Both the position numbers and the translations under genes were made by a program. Below, piece by piece: positions 25,519 through 34,846 of a stretch of 64,000 bases of DNA (the first letter of the stretch is position 1; every line of letters begins with the position of its first letter). The stretch comes from Anaerolineaceae bacterium (GTDB lineage Bacteria; Chloroflexota; Anaerolineae; Anaerolineales; Anaerolineaceae). The notes under the pieces were generated by a model. The model searched no databases, was not told the origin of the DNA, and was given only the letters and a program-made list of their open reading frames with translations. The stretch is taken from the NCBI GenBank assembly GCA_017417055.1, contig JAFPZX010000177.1, positions 29,900 through 93,899 on the forward strand. Reading direction: 5' to 3'.

Positions 25519-27047
25519 GCGTCCTTCACCCCCATCATATATCTTCCCACCTCATGGGAGGTCATCTCACCGGCAGGCGCGATTTTCAGCAGTTCTCCGC
25601 GGTAAATGATCCCGATGGTATCCGCCAGTTCCATGATTTCGTCAAGTTCCAGAGAAATCAGCAGAATGGCCGCGCCGTGGTCACGTTCCTGCAGGATCTG
25701 TTTATGAATATTTTCAATGGCGCCGATGTCCAGACCGCGGGTCGGCTGAACAAAGATGATCAGGCGCGATTGTTCTTCGATCTCACGCCCGATAATGGCT
25801 TTCTGCTGATTGCCGCCGGACATGGAACGGACGATCGTCGCCCCGCCCTGTCCGCTGCGGATATCGTAACGCTCGATCAGTTCTTTCGCGTAACGCTGAA
25901 ATTCGCCCGGGTTCAGGATTCCTTTATGGGAAAACGGCTCTTTGAAATAATCGCGCAGCGCCAGATTATCCCGGAGCGTGAAATCCAGAACCATCCCGAC
26001 ACCGTGACGATCTTCTGGAATATAAGAGATGCCGCTCAGCGCACGTTCCCGGACGGAAGAATGAGTGATATCCTTCCCATCCAGCGTCACCGTTCCTGAA
26101 GCAATCTTCATCATCCCGGTGATGGCATCCGCGATTTCAGTCTGACCGTTTCCGGATACACCGGTGATGGCGAAAATTTCCCCTCCGCGTACACTGAAGG
26201 AAACATCCTTGACGACCTCAAAGTTGTTCTCATTTTTTACCGTCAGATGATCGACTTTAAGGATAGGTTCACGGAAATGGGCTTCGTTTTTCTGCTGGTT
26301 GAAGTTCACCTGATGGCCAACCATCAGGTCCGCCATTTCCTGCACGGAGGTATCTGCCACATTGCGCACATCGATCAATTTTCCGCGGCGCAGGATAGCA
26401 CAGCGGTCCGCAATGCGCTTGATTTCCATGATCTTGTGCGTGATGAGGATGATCGTCTTCCCGTCCCTGCGCAGTCCATCGATGATATCAAGCAAAAAGT
26501 CGATCTCCTGCGGCGTGAGGACAGCGGTCGGTTCGTCAAAAATCATGATCTCCGCTTTTCGGTAGAGCATCTTCAGGATCTCCACACGCTGCCTTACAGA
26601 AACCTGCAGATTCCCGATCAAATCCGTCGGGTTGACTTCAAGCCCGAATTTTTTGGAAAGCTCCGCGATCTCCTGATTGGCTTTTTTCATATCGACCCAG
26701 GGCAGAAAACCGAATTTTTTCTCCATCGGTTCAATACCGAGGACGATATTTTCTGCAACGGTATAGGTATCGACCAGTTTGAAATGCTGATGCACCATCC
26801 CAATGCTGTGCGCGGTGGCGTCATTGGAGGAATGAAAAGAAACCTTCTTTCCATTGATCAAAATCTCTCCGGCATCCGGTTCATACATGCCGAAGAGCAT
26901 GCTCATCATGGTGGATTTTCCGGCTCCATTTTCACCCAGCAAAGCGTAAACTTCGCCTTTGCGGATGCTGATCGACACGTCATCATTGGCGACAATTCCC
27001 GGAAAGCGTTTGGTTATATGACGCATCTCGACAATGTATTCGCTCAT
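25515..27047 (-). CDS. ABC transporter ATPase, nucleoside/BMP type (YufO-like)
   Basis: Tandem ATPase of 510 aa. The first cassette has Walker A GENGAGKST and Walker B IMIFDEPT, with the signature degenerate (LQVSVRQRVEIL). The second has a divergent Walker A (GVSGNGQTE), signature SGGNQQK and Walker B (LIIFVQPTRGLD). One weak site and one strong site is usual for this sugar/nucleoside class. The start at the ATG of 27047 has GAGG seven bases upstream; an in-frame GTG two codons earlier is less likely. Confidence 0.92.
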   Translation of the reverse strand: MSEYIVEMRHITKRFPGIVANDDVSISIRKGEVYALLGENGAGKSTMMSMLFGMYEPDAGEILINGKKVSFHSSNDATAHSIGMVHQHFKLVDTYTVAENIVLGIEPMEKKFGFLPWVDMKKANQEIAELSKKFGLEVNPTDLIGNLQVSVRQRVEILKMLYRKAEIMIFDEPTAVLTPQEIDFLLDIIDGLRRDGKTIILITHKIMEIKRIADRCAILRRGKLIDVRNVADTSVQEMADLMVGHQVNFNQQKNEAHFREPILKVDHLTVKNENNFEVVKDVSFSVRGGEIFAITGVSGNGQTEIADAITGMMKIASGTVTLDGKDITHSSVRERALSGISYIPEDRHGVGMVLDFTLRDNLALRDYFKEPFSHKGILNPGEFQRYAKELIERYDIRSGQGGATIVRSMSGGNQQKAIIGREIEEQSRLIIFVQPTRGLDIGAIENIHKQILQERDHGAAILLISLELDEIMELADTIGIIYRGELLKIAPAGEMTSHEVGRYMMGVKDA

Positions 27048-27159
27048 TTTCACCTCATTTCCGATGCCGTATCCTGCTTGTCAGCAGGCGGCAAAGATAA
27101 GGGAAGCACTGATCATCGATTTCTGAGTAAAAAGTGCCTTGTTTTGATTGATCCGGACT

Positions 27160-27224
27160 TGAGTCAATGTGACCTGTTCTGCTGACGCAAGTCTGAGTCA
27201 ACGAAAACAGGTCACATTGACTCA
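27160..27224. repeat. Perfect 19-bp-arm TGAGTCA hairpin
   Basis: The arms 27160-27178 (TGAGTCAATGTGACCTGTT) and 27206-27224 are exact inverted repeats around a 27-nt loop that itself contains TGACGC and GAGTCA. It is the best-preserved member of a family with relatives near 5.2, 19.2 and 20.95 kb. It sits between the binding-protein and ATPase genes of one operon. Confidence 0.75.
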
Positions 27225-27243
27225 TAATCAGTTAACGTTTGCA

Positions 27244-27270
27244 AATGAAGGCGGCTGAGCCGCCTTCATT
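27244..27270 (-). terminator. Intercistronic stem-loop after the BMP gene
   Basis: Perfect 12-bp arms AATGAAGGCGGC / GCCGCCTTCATT with a 3-nt loop, about 40 nt past the stop. No clear T-run follows on the minus strand. It may protect the binding-protein message or partly terminate, raising its level over the membrane genes. Confidence 0.6.
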
Positions 27271-27308
27271 ATTTATCTTACAAACTAACAGCTAATCGCT
27301 GAAAGCAC

Positions 27309-28406
27309 TTAATTCAGTCCCGGGAAATCGGTCGGGCCATATTCGGTCCACTGGGAAGCAGGGGCGATCTGACCGGCTTTGAGCAGGTCATAACATTCAG
27401 CCAGTTTTGCCAGTGCATCTTCGCTGAGCTGCTGACGGCCTTCCGCGGAAACATAACCGGTGGAATCGGTATCGGCGCCGAGCATGGCATCTTCACCGTG
27501 GAAAGTACCATTGGCAATCGCTTCCAGCTGTTTGGTCACATTGCTGTGCATGACCTTCAAACCGGAGGTCAGGATAATGTTGCTGTCGCCATTGACGCCA
27601 TCGTTGTACTGGTCAACATCGCAGCCGATCACATAAACATCCTTGGCTTCTTTCGCGGCAGTGAAAACACCATTTCCGGAAGCACCGGCAGCGACGAAGA
27701 GCACATCCACGCCCTGTCCGATCAATGTTTCACCGACAACCTTACCGGTGGCTTCGTCACCGAAGTCGCCGACATAGTTCCCGCCGACATTGTTGCCCAA
27801 AACATCAGTCGCGGCAAAGGAAGGAAGTTCAACATATTCGGCTTTGGTGCCGTATTTGGCGTTGGCATAGTTCACACCGCTCATGAAGCCATACTGATAG
27901 TTTACGTTGGAAGGGAAAGCCATACCGTTCACAACAGCGACTTTGTTGGTCTTTGTGGAAAGGGCCGCAGCGACACCGGCGAAGAAACCGGATTCTTCTT
28001 CTTTGAATGTCATGGTGTACGCATTGCTTGCGCTGACAGGGTTGCCTTCGCTGTCCTGGATGGTAGAGTCAACAACCAGGAAATATTTGTCCGGGTTGTT
28101 CAAAACCACATCACCGACCGCGGCAAAGTTGAAGCCGGGGAGAACGAACACGTCATAGTCGCCGGCAAATCTTTCCACAGTGGGGACAAGCTGGGCATAG
28201 TCAGCTTCTTTGATGTCAGTAACTTTGCTTTCCGGATGGTTTTCCAGAAAAGCCAGGATCCCTTCATAGCAGTCCTGGTTGAAAGAGCCGTCATCAACAC
28301 CGGTGGATGTGATGATGCAGATGTTCAGAGCATTCTCCGCCATCGCGGGAACAACAGCCAGAACCAACATCATGACTGCAATAAGCAGCGCCATAAATTT
28401 CTTCAT
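27309..28406 (-). CDS. BMP family substrate-binding protein (nucleoside type)
   Basis: Secreted binding protein of 365 aa of the Bmp/Med family. It has a signal peptide (MKKFMALLIAVMMLVLAVVPAMA), then ICIITSTGVDDGSFNQDCYEG, a VFVLPGFNF segment and DVLFVAAGASGNGVF, all typical of purine-nucleoside binding BMP proteins. Unlike the family norm it has no lipobox cysteine, so it may be released or held by another partner. AGGAGG precedes the start at 28406. It is the first gene of the transporter operon. Confidence 0.9.
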   Translation of the reverse strand: MKKFMALLIAVMMLVLAVVPAMAENALNICIITSTGVDDGSFNQDCYEGILAFLENHPESKVTDIKEADYAQLVPTVERFAGDYDVFVLPGFNFAAVGDVVLNNPDKYFLVVDSTIQDSEGNPVSASNAYTMTFKEEESGFFAGVAAALSTKTNKVAVVNGMAFPSNVNYQYGFMSGVNYANAKYGTKAEYVELPSFAATDVLGNNVGGNYVGDFGDEATGKVVGETLIGQGVDVLFVAAGASGNGVFTAAKEAKDVYVIGCDVDQYNDGVNGDSNIILTSGLKVMHSNVTKQLEAIANGTFHGEDAMLGADTDSTGYVSAEGRQQLSEDALAKLAECYDLLKAGQIAPASQWTEYGPTDFPGLN

Positions 28407-28502
28407 AAATTCCTCCTGAATATGTATAGACAACGATCCGTCGATCGCCATATTTTCCCCGAATTTTTGAAATACGGGGAAGTGTTCTAAACAACTGAAA
28501 TA

Positions 28503-28531
28503 ATTATATTACAAAAAACGGCTATCTGCAA
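28503..28531 (-). promoter_or_regulatory. Promoter of the BMP transporter operon
   Basis: On the minus strand TTGCAG (28531-28526) and TATAAT (28508-28503) are 17 bp apart, about 100 nt upstream of the start codon. The leader shows no recognised purine riboswitch. Confidence 0.75.
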
Positions 28532-28595
28532 GAGAATTTTTTTATGTATTTTTAATTGAGGCTTGTTCAGTAAAAAAAGAAGGCTGCTGCGAAAT

Positions 28596-28717
28596 GCACA
28601 CGAGTCCGGGACTGATGTGCCTCAGTGGCGATCATCCGGGTAAGTAGTTCTCGACATCAGACGGGATGTCAGGATAGCACAGCACTCATGGCACATCAGC
28701 TCCGGCCACGAGTGCGC
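28596..28717. repeat. Long GCACACGAG hairpin element
   Basis: The end words GTCCGGGACTGATGTGCC and GGCACATCAGCTCCGG are inverted repeats bracketing about 70 nt. The same ends and spacing recur at 42096-42200. No coding potential is seen. Confidence 0.6.
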
Positions 28718-28732
28718 CTTCTTCCGGTAACA

Positions 28733-28775
28733 GGGACAGTTCCATTCGGCGTAAGTACCTCATGAGAACTGTCCC
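28733..28775. repeat. GGGACAGTTC inverted repeat
   Basis: Perfect 10-bp arms GGGACAGTTC (28733-28742) and GAACTGTCCC (28766-28775), just past the stop of the giant surface-protein gene, within a larger GTAAC...GTTAC frame. It belongs to the REP-like family and may act as a terminator. Confidence 0.6.
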
Positions 28776-28787
28776 CGTCACGTTACA

Positions 28788-31700
28788 TTATTCGGTCTCA
28801 GTCCCGGAAGTATCCCCTGTAACAGGGTCAGAAGTTTCCTGTATATCGGATGCCGGTTCTTCCGTTGGTTCCGGTGTTTCCTCGATGACAACTGCGGCTT
28901 CTTCTGTCGGTTCCGAAGTTTCCTCGACAACCGCTGACACTTCTTCTGTCGGTTCCGGCGTTTCCTCGATGACCGTCACCGCTTCTTCCGTCGGTTCCGG
29001 TGTTTCACTCACCTGTTCTTCCGGGACCTCCGCTGTTTCGGTCTCAACAGGCTCTTCCGTTACAACAACGGTCGGGACAGCTTCAACCACCAGACGGATC
29101 TCGCGGAGCGGCTCTTCCACACCTTCCAGCTTGATCAGCAGCTTTGTCTCCCCAACATTCAGCAGCTGAAGTTCGATGCCGTCAACCAGCACCTCTTCCA
29201 CACTGCGTTCCGTCAGTACAGCAACAGCTTCATTTTCGATCTCGAAGACCAAAACACGCAGCAGATCATCGCCCATCTCGAAGCGTTCGCGCTCAATCGT
29301 CAGATTCTCCCCGGCAATACCGGTCAGGTCATCATCCACTTCCAGATCCTTGATGCGGATTTCATACCTATCATCAGTTACAGGTGCCTCGGCTGCGTCA
29401 ACTTCTTCGGTCGGTTCCGCCTGATCATCACTGACCGGTTCAGAACGATCATCAGAAACATCATTCGTCTCTTCAACATCGTCAGAACCTGCCTGAGCAG
29501 TATTTGTCTCGTCGGTATTTTCCTCATCGGACGGCACTTCGGTTTCCTCAACCATCGGAGTCACCGCTTCAGTCGGTTCAGCTGTCTGTGCAGGCTCTTC
29601 AGTGACGGAAATTACCTCATCCGTGACCTCTTCAGTGATCTCAGCATCGCTGTCGGTTATATCCTCGACAGGTTCCTCTGCCGGCAGTTCGGCAACGATA
29701 TGGATCGCAGCCATGTCTTTGATCTCAACCGGATCGATGGTGGAAAGGAAGGCCATCACCTCCGCCTCGCCGATGGAAGTCACCATATAGAGTTCATCAT
29801 TCCACAGCACCGCGTCCGTCTCGCCGCCCAGGCCGACAAAGATAACGTCATTATCCGGATTTTCGACATCCAGGACCAAACTTTCGCCGACTTTCATCCA
29901 GATTTCCTTCTGTCCGAAATGCGGGCCCTGCACCTCCGATTCCGCGGCAGTTTCAGCCATATCCACGTCAGTTTCACTGTTATCCACCGCAGCAACAGCC
30001 TCAGTTTCTTCTTCGTTCACGGTATCCGCGTTCGTTTCGAATTCAGTCACACTTGCCGCTGCAGCATCAACAGGTGTTTCACCGTCAGTGGATTCAATTC
30101 CCGAAACTTCGGAATCTGTAATCGTACCTGTTTCTGGTTCGAAATGGTTTTCATCGGCAATTACCTGATTATTGACAGCATCACCAGCAGATGCTTTCAG
30201 CAAATCCGGGATTACTGCATTCCCGACAGAAATCGTGATTTCATCATAAATCTCAAGGTTATCTTTTGCCGCCGCACGGATGGTAACAATGCCATCTGTC
30301 AAACCGCTGACAACGCCGGAATAATTGACCCGGGCAATCGACGGATCACTTGTTGTCCAGACAATACCTTTTTCATTCGGTTCAACGGTTTGGGTGAAAA
30401 CAGCACTCAGCTGCAGAGATCTCCGTACATCAATGTGTGTCGTATCCTTATTGATCCGCACGGATCCCGGCTGAACTTTCGCTTTTACGTTGATCCGGAT
30501 AGAGTGGCCTCTGTTGGAACCGTCCACAGCTGTGGCAGTGATCGTTGCGGTACCGCTCCTGCCCACGGCAGTCACCAGACCGTTTTCATCCACCTCAGCG
30601 ACAGAGGGGGAACTGCTCTTCCAATTAACATTTTGGGAAGCTTCCAGCGGATCGACCAGCACACCCAGCTGATAGGTTTTCTTATTGCTGGCAAGATCGA
30701 TCTCCAAACCGGCATCTTCCTTATCATAAACCAAAAGCCCCTTCACGATCGGCTTAACTGTAACAGTGTGAACAGCACACATGCTGCTGTCAGCCTGTGC
30801 ACAAACCGTGATCTTCGCTTCACCCTTGGAGACACCGGTCACAGTGCCGGATGAATAGACTTTCGCTATGGACTCATCGCTGCTCACCCAGGTCAATCCG
30901 GTGTTGCTCGGCAGCGGATCCTGAGTGAACGACGCTTCCAATTTGATGGTTTTCTTTTCAGCCACTTCCGACGGGCCGGAAACGCTCAGGCTGCCGGGTT
31001 TCACTTTGACGCCGACGGTGATCTTCACCGAATCACGCTTTCCGGAACCATCCGCAGCAGAGGCGGTGATCGTCGCTGTTCCCGCGCGATGGCCGGTAAC
31101 CAGTCCATTTTCATCCACTGAAGCAACAGCAGCGGATGAACTGTTCCAGGTCACATTCTGATCGACTTCAGTCGGAAGCACTTCTGCGGATAATTGATAA
31201 GTTGGTACCGCGGCGCCCAGGTCGATCATCAGCGTACCGTCTCCCTTATCGGTGACCGTCAGGGACTTAGCCAATGGGCTTACATAGATCCGATGGGTTG
31301 CACAAATCAATGAATTTTCATCGGAACATACTTTGATTTCCACACTGCCGCTGTTCACTCCCGTAACCGTTCCGGAAGAATTTACCTTCGCGACAGACTC
31401 ATCACTGCTCTCCCATTTCAATTTTGTGTTGGTCGGCTGCGGATCCTGTGTGAACACCGCGGAAAGCGTAATGGATTTCCTTTCCGTCACAACATCCGGG
31501 CCGGAAACTTTCAGACTGCCCTGCTGTACTGTCGATACGACATTGATCCTCACAGAAGCAGACTTTTGTGAACCATCTGTTGTTTTCACGGTGATGAGAG
31601 TGGTACCGGGACGCAGGCCGGTCACTTTGCCGTTTTCATCCACAGAGGCAGTTGAAGGCGAATTGCTTTCCCAAACCACAGTCTGACTGGCTTCATCAGG

Positions 31701-34700
31701 TTTTATTGTGACCTTCAGCTGGTAATATGGATTTCCGGAAGCAAGATCGATCTGCTTACTGCCGCCGCTCAAATCCTCTATATCAATAGATTCCACCACA
31801 GGCAAAACTTTTACTGTATGGGCTGCGCAAACTGTTTCATTTTCCTGTGAGCAGGCTTTGATCACCGCAGTTCCGGCGGTTACACCGGTCACTTTACCGG
31901 ATGAGTTGACTGTCGCAACAGACTGATCGGAGCTTTCCCAGGTCAATTTTCTGTTCTCCGGCAGCGGATCCTGCGTGAATTCCGCGGTAAGGCTGACAGA
32001 TTTTCCATTCGCCACTTCCGACGGACCGGAAATGCTCAGGCTGCCAGGCTGAACTTTGCTGCTGACAGTGATCCTCACAGAGGCAGACTTCCGGGAACCA
32101 TCCGCGGCAGAGGCTGTAATCGTCACAGTACCAATGCGATGACCGGTTACCAGTCCGTTGTCATCCACAGAGGCGATCTCAGTGGAACTGCTCTTCCAGA
32201 GGATGCCGCTTCCCGCCTCAGCCGGGTAAACCCGTGCAGAAAGCTGATAGGTGGGATCATCGGAAGCCAGGTCGATCGTCTGCGTTTTGTCTTTCCCGTC
32301 AAAGATTTCGACAGAAGCGGCAGCAGGAAGGACACGAAGCTCAATGGAATCACAGATCGTCATATTTTCCTTTGAACAGACTGTGATGACTGCTGTGCCC
32401 TGTCTGCCTGTGTTTACACTTCCGTAATTATTGACCCGGGCAACATAAAGATCGCTGCTGCTCCAGACGACCTCACGATTCGTCGGCTGTACCTTCTGCT
32501 CGAAGACGGCATCCAGTTTGATGGTACGTCCTTCCGCGGCTTCTGATGGTCCCTGGATCTTCAGACTGCCCGGTTGAACGGCTGCTTTTACGTTGATGAT
32601 TACACCCGCAGTGCTGCCTGTTGCCAAATCACGTGCGTAAATGGTCACAACACCGGGTTCCCATCCTTTGACCAAACCGTCAGCATTAACCGTTGCAATA
32701 TAGGGAGCAGATGATATCCATCTCACCTTAGGAGAAGAAGAGAATGGTGACAACGCCAGGAGCTGCAGGGAATCTCCGTGTACCAGATCGATCAGAACTG
32801 TCTTTCCGTTTACTTCCTCATAGACTTCGTCATCATTCAATGTCCAGATACCAAACCGATCCGCCACCGGCAGCGTCGGTACCGGAATGGGTGTTTCTGT
32901 CGGCTCAACAGTCTCGGTGGCAGTCGGTGTGATTGTTGGAGTCAATGTAATTGTCGGCGTCAATGTTTCAGTCGGTGTTAACGTAATCGTCGGCGTCAGG
33001 GTTTCAGTCGGTGTCAATGTTGCAGTCGGCGTCAAGGTAGCTGTAGCTGTCGGCGGGACAAACGCATTGGACCAGACCCCGGCCATGGTAATGGGATCAT
33101 ATGATGTAAACAGGGAAGCATTGCTTCTTGCTGTGTTTCGTTTCAGCGGATTCGGTGCTTGTGGTTCGACATAATACCAGGTGCTGTTATAAGCCGGCAG
33201 GGATCCAAAAATATTCCTGAGTCCTGTAAATGCCCCAAGGTTCAATGTTTTGAGCGAATTGCAGGAAGCAAACATATTCTCCGTATATATCGCAAAATAT
33301 GTATTCCAGGTGCTCAAATCAAGACTCGTCAAAGCGCTGCATCCCTGAAACATCGAAATCATATTATTCGCATGGGAAGTATCCCATGCCCGTAAATCAA
33401 GACTTTGTAAAGAACTGCATGAGAAGAACATCTCTGCCATGCTTTGCACTTTCGATGTATTCCAGCGGCTTACATCCACATATGAAAGAGAACTGCACCC
33501 GGAAAACATTCCTGTCATGTTCACGACATTTTGCGTATTCCAATTGCTGACGTTCAGGCTTCTAAGGGCGCTGCTTCCTTTGAACATCTCAATGAAATTA
33601 TTTGCGTTAGAGACATCGAGATTGGACAGATCCATCTCCTGCACGTAGGAGCAGTCTGCGAAAACTCTGTATCCGTTAAAAAGGAAAATATACCCGGAAA
33701 TTTCGACTTTTGTTATTTGCGGATTATTATTGAAAGCATTTGTACAGTCGGTGTACCAAACCGAATATTCTGCGGGCTTTGCTTTCGAGAAAGCAATTGT
33801 ATTTCCACTGCGGGTGTACGCCACATTGTATCCGCATGTGCCGCGGGAAATAACCGCGGAGGGTGTCGGCGTGGCTGTGTCCGTCGCTGTGGCTGTCGCT
33901 GTGAAGGTCGGCGTAGTTGTCTCCGTCGCTGTTGCTGTCGCGGTGAACGTCGGTGTTGCCGTTTCCGTCGCTGTGGCTGTCGCTGTGAATGTCGGCGTAG
34001 CCGTTTCCGTCGCTGTGGCTGTCGCTGTGAAAGTCGGTGTAGCCGTCTCCGTCGCTGTGGCGGTCGCTGTGAAGGTCGGCGTAGTTGTCTCCGTCGTTGT
34101 GGCTATCGCTGTGAAAGTCGGCGTAGCCGTTTCCGTTGCTGTGGCTGTCGCTGTGAAAGTCGGCGTAGCCGTTTCCGTCGCTGTAGCTGTCGCGGTGAAA
34201 GTCGGCGTAGCCGTTTCCGTCGACGTAGCTGTCGCGGTGAATGTCGGTGCAGCCGTCTCCGTCACTGTAGCTACAGCTGTCGCTGTGAAGGTCGGAGTGT
34301 CCGCCTCTGTCGCTGTAGCTGTCGCGGTGAATGCAGGTGCAGCCGTCACTGTCGCTGTTGGAATTTGAACCGTAACCACACCGGTATTGATGGCGGGAAT
34401 ATATGAATTCTCATTCATATCCGCCATATCACCTTCACCACAAACAATTGTAACTGCAGCATTCCCTTCCGGTGCATCAGACTTGACTTTGTATGTCAGC
34501 TGCAGAATCTCGCCATTATAGGTACTGTTTTCATTTCCGATCCAGGCTGCCTGATTGGCTGTAACGCTCCATCCGGCAAACCCGGAATCCGTCCCTTTCA
34601 CGAATTCCAATCTTTGAGTATCGAAATTGATACCTATTGTCAGCGCCATAATTCCCGGATTATCGGAAATACTCAGTGACAAAGTTACCTCTTCATCCCG

Positions 34701-34817
34701 CGAGCCAGTTTCGGAAGAGACGCTGAGCGTCACTGCTTCAGCTGCCTGTATGCTGAAGAATATGCAAAAGGATAAAAGTACACACAACAAAATATAAAAT
34801 GATTTCCGGTTTTTCAT
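28788..34817 (-). CDS. Giant secreted protein: cohesin, BspA-type repeats, ten Big_2 Ig-like domains
   Basis: Protein of 2009 aa. Order: signal peptide (1-28); cohesin-like domain (about 29-152, ending CGEGDMADMNENSYIP); a Thr/Ala/Pro linker of 14-residue units (TATPTFTATATATE, about 155-320); a BspA-type DUF285 region of SLxSLDLSxWNT repeats (about 350-570); a second TLTPT linker (about 587-642); ten bacterial Ig-like domains (about 660-1535) alternating two types, one type with a CX7C pair; then about 470 acidic residues with PEPTEE repeats. There is no sortase motif or C-terminal membrane helix, so attachment is probably non-covalent. It is the second gene of a two-gene operon. A role in adhesion or surface-layer assembly is inferred. 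Confidence 0.88.
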   Translation of the reverse strand: MKNRKSFYILLCVLLSFCIFFSIQAAEAVTLSVSSETGSRDEEVTLSLSISDNPGIMALTIGINFDTQRLEFVKGTDSGFAGWSVTANQAAWIGNENSTYNGEILQLTYKVKSDAPEGNAAVTIVCGEGDMADMNENSYIPAINTGVVTVQIPTATVTAAPAFTATATATEADTPTFTATAVATVTETAAPTFTATATSTETATPTFTATATATETATPTFTATATATETATPTFTAIATTTETTTPTFTATATATETATPTFTATATATETATPTFTATATATETATPTFTATATATETTTPTFTATATATDTATPTPSAVISRGTCGYNVAYTRSGNTIAFSKAKPAEYSVWYTDCTNAFNNNPQITKVEISGYIFLFNGYRVFADCSYVQEMDLSNLDVSNANNFIEMFKGSSALRSLNVSNWNTQNVVNMTGMFSGCSSLSYVDVSRWNTSKVQSMAEMFFSCSSLQSLDLRAWDTSHANNMISMFQGCSALTSLDLSTWNTYFAIYTENMFASCNSLKTLNLGAFTGLRNIFGSLPAYNSTWYYVEPQAPNPLKRNTARSNASLFTSYDPITMAGVWSNAFVPPTATATLTPTATLTPTETLTPTITLTPTETLTPTITLTPTITPTATETVEPTETPIPVPTLPVADRFGIWTLNDDEVYEEVNGKTVLIDLVHGDSLQLLALSPFSSSPKVRWISSAPYIATVNADGLVKGWEPGVVTIYARDLATGSTAGVIINVKAAVQPGSLKIQGPSEAAEGRTIKLDAVFEQKVQPTNREVVWSSSDLYVARVNNYGSVNTGRQGTAVITVCSKENMTICDSIELRVLPAAASVEIFDGKDKTQTIDLASDDPTYQLSARVYPAEAGSGILWKSSSTEIASVDDNGLVTGHRIGTVTITASAADGSRKSASVRITVSSKVQPGSLSISGPSEVANGKSVSLTAEFTQDPLPENRKLTWESSDQSVATVNSSGKVTGVTAGTAVIKACSQENETVCAAHTVKVLPVVESIDIEDLSGGSKQIDLASGNPYYQLKVTIKPDEASQTVVWESNSPSTASVDENGKVTGLRPGTTLITVKTTDGSQKSASVRINVVSTVQQGSLKVSGPDVVTERKSITLSAVFTQDPQPTNTKLKWESSDESVAKVNSSGTVTGVNSGSVEIKVCSDENSLICATHRIYVSPLAKSLTVTDKGDGTLMIDLGAAVPTYQLSAEVLPTEVDQNVTWNSSSAAVASVDENGLVTGHRAGTATITASAADGSGKRDSVKITVGVKVKPGSLSVSGPSEVAEKKTIKLEASFTQDPLPSNTGLTWVSSDESIAKVYSSGTVTGVSKGEAKITVCAQADSSMCAVHTVTVKPIVKGLLVYDKEDAGLEIDLASNKKTYQLGVLVDPLEASQNVNWKSSSPSVAEVDENGLVTAVGRSGTATITATAVDGSNRGHSIRINVKAKVQPGSVRINKDTTHIDVRRSLQLSAVFTQTVEPNEKGIVWTTSDPSIARVNYSGVVSGLTDGIVTIRAAAKDNLEIYDEITISVGNAVIPDLLKASAGDAVNNQVIADENHFEPETGTITDSEVSGIESTDGETPVDAAAASVTEFETNADTVNEEETEAVAAVDNSETDVDMAETAAESEVQGPHFGQKEIWMKVGESLVLDVENPDNDVIFVGLGGETDAVLWNDELYMVTSIGEAEVMAFLSTIDPVEIKDMAAIHIVAELPAEEPVEDITDSDAEITEEVTDEVISVTEEPAQTAEPTEAVTPMVEETEVPSDEENTDETNTAQAGSDDVEETNDVSDDRSEPVSDDQAEPTEEVDAAEAPVTDDRYEIRIKDLEVDDDLTGIAGENLTIERERFEMGDDLLRVLVFEIENEAVAVLTERSVEEVLVDGIELQLLNVGETKLLIKLEGVEEPLREIRLVVEAVPTVVVTEEPVETETAEVPEEQVSETPEPTEEAVTVIEETPEPTEEVSAVVEETSEPTEEAAVVIEETPEPTEEPASDIQETSDPVTGDTSGTETE
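33870..34350. repeat. 42-bp coding tandem repeat
   Basis: About eleven copies of a 42-bp unit encode the PTFTATATATETAT linker of the giant protein. Copies differ mainly at synonymous positions and are good candidates for length variation between strains. Long antisense open frames here are by-products of the periodicity. Confidence 0.85.
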
Positions 34818-34846
34818 AACTTGATCATTCCCCTCACATCAGAATA

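Noticed and set aside
33531-34406. Long plus-strand frames over the giant surface gene (Arg/Cys/Ser-rich and Val/Ala-rich)
   Set aside because: They are by-products of the 42-bp coding repeat; the minus-strand frame has a signal peptide, domains and an operon partner.
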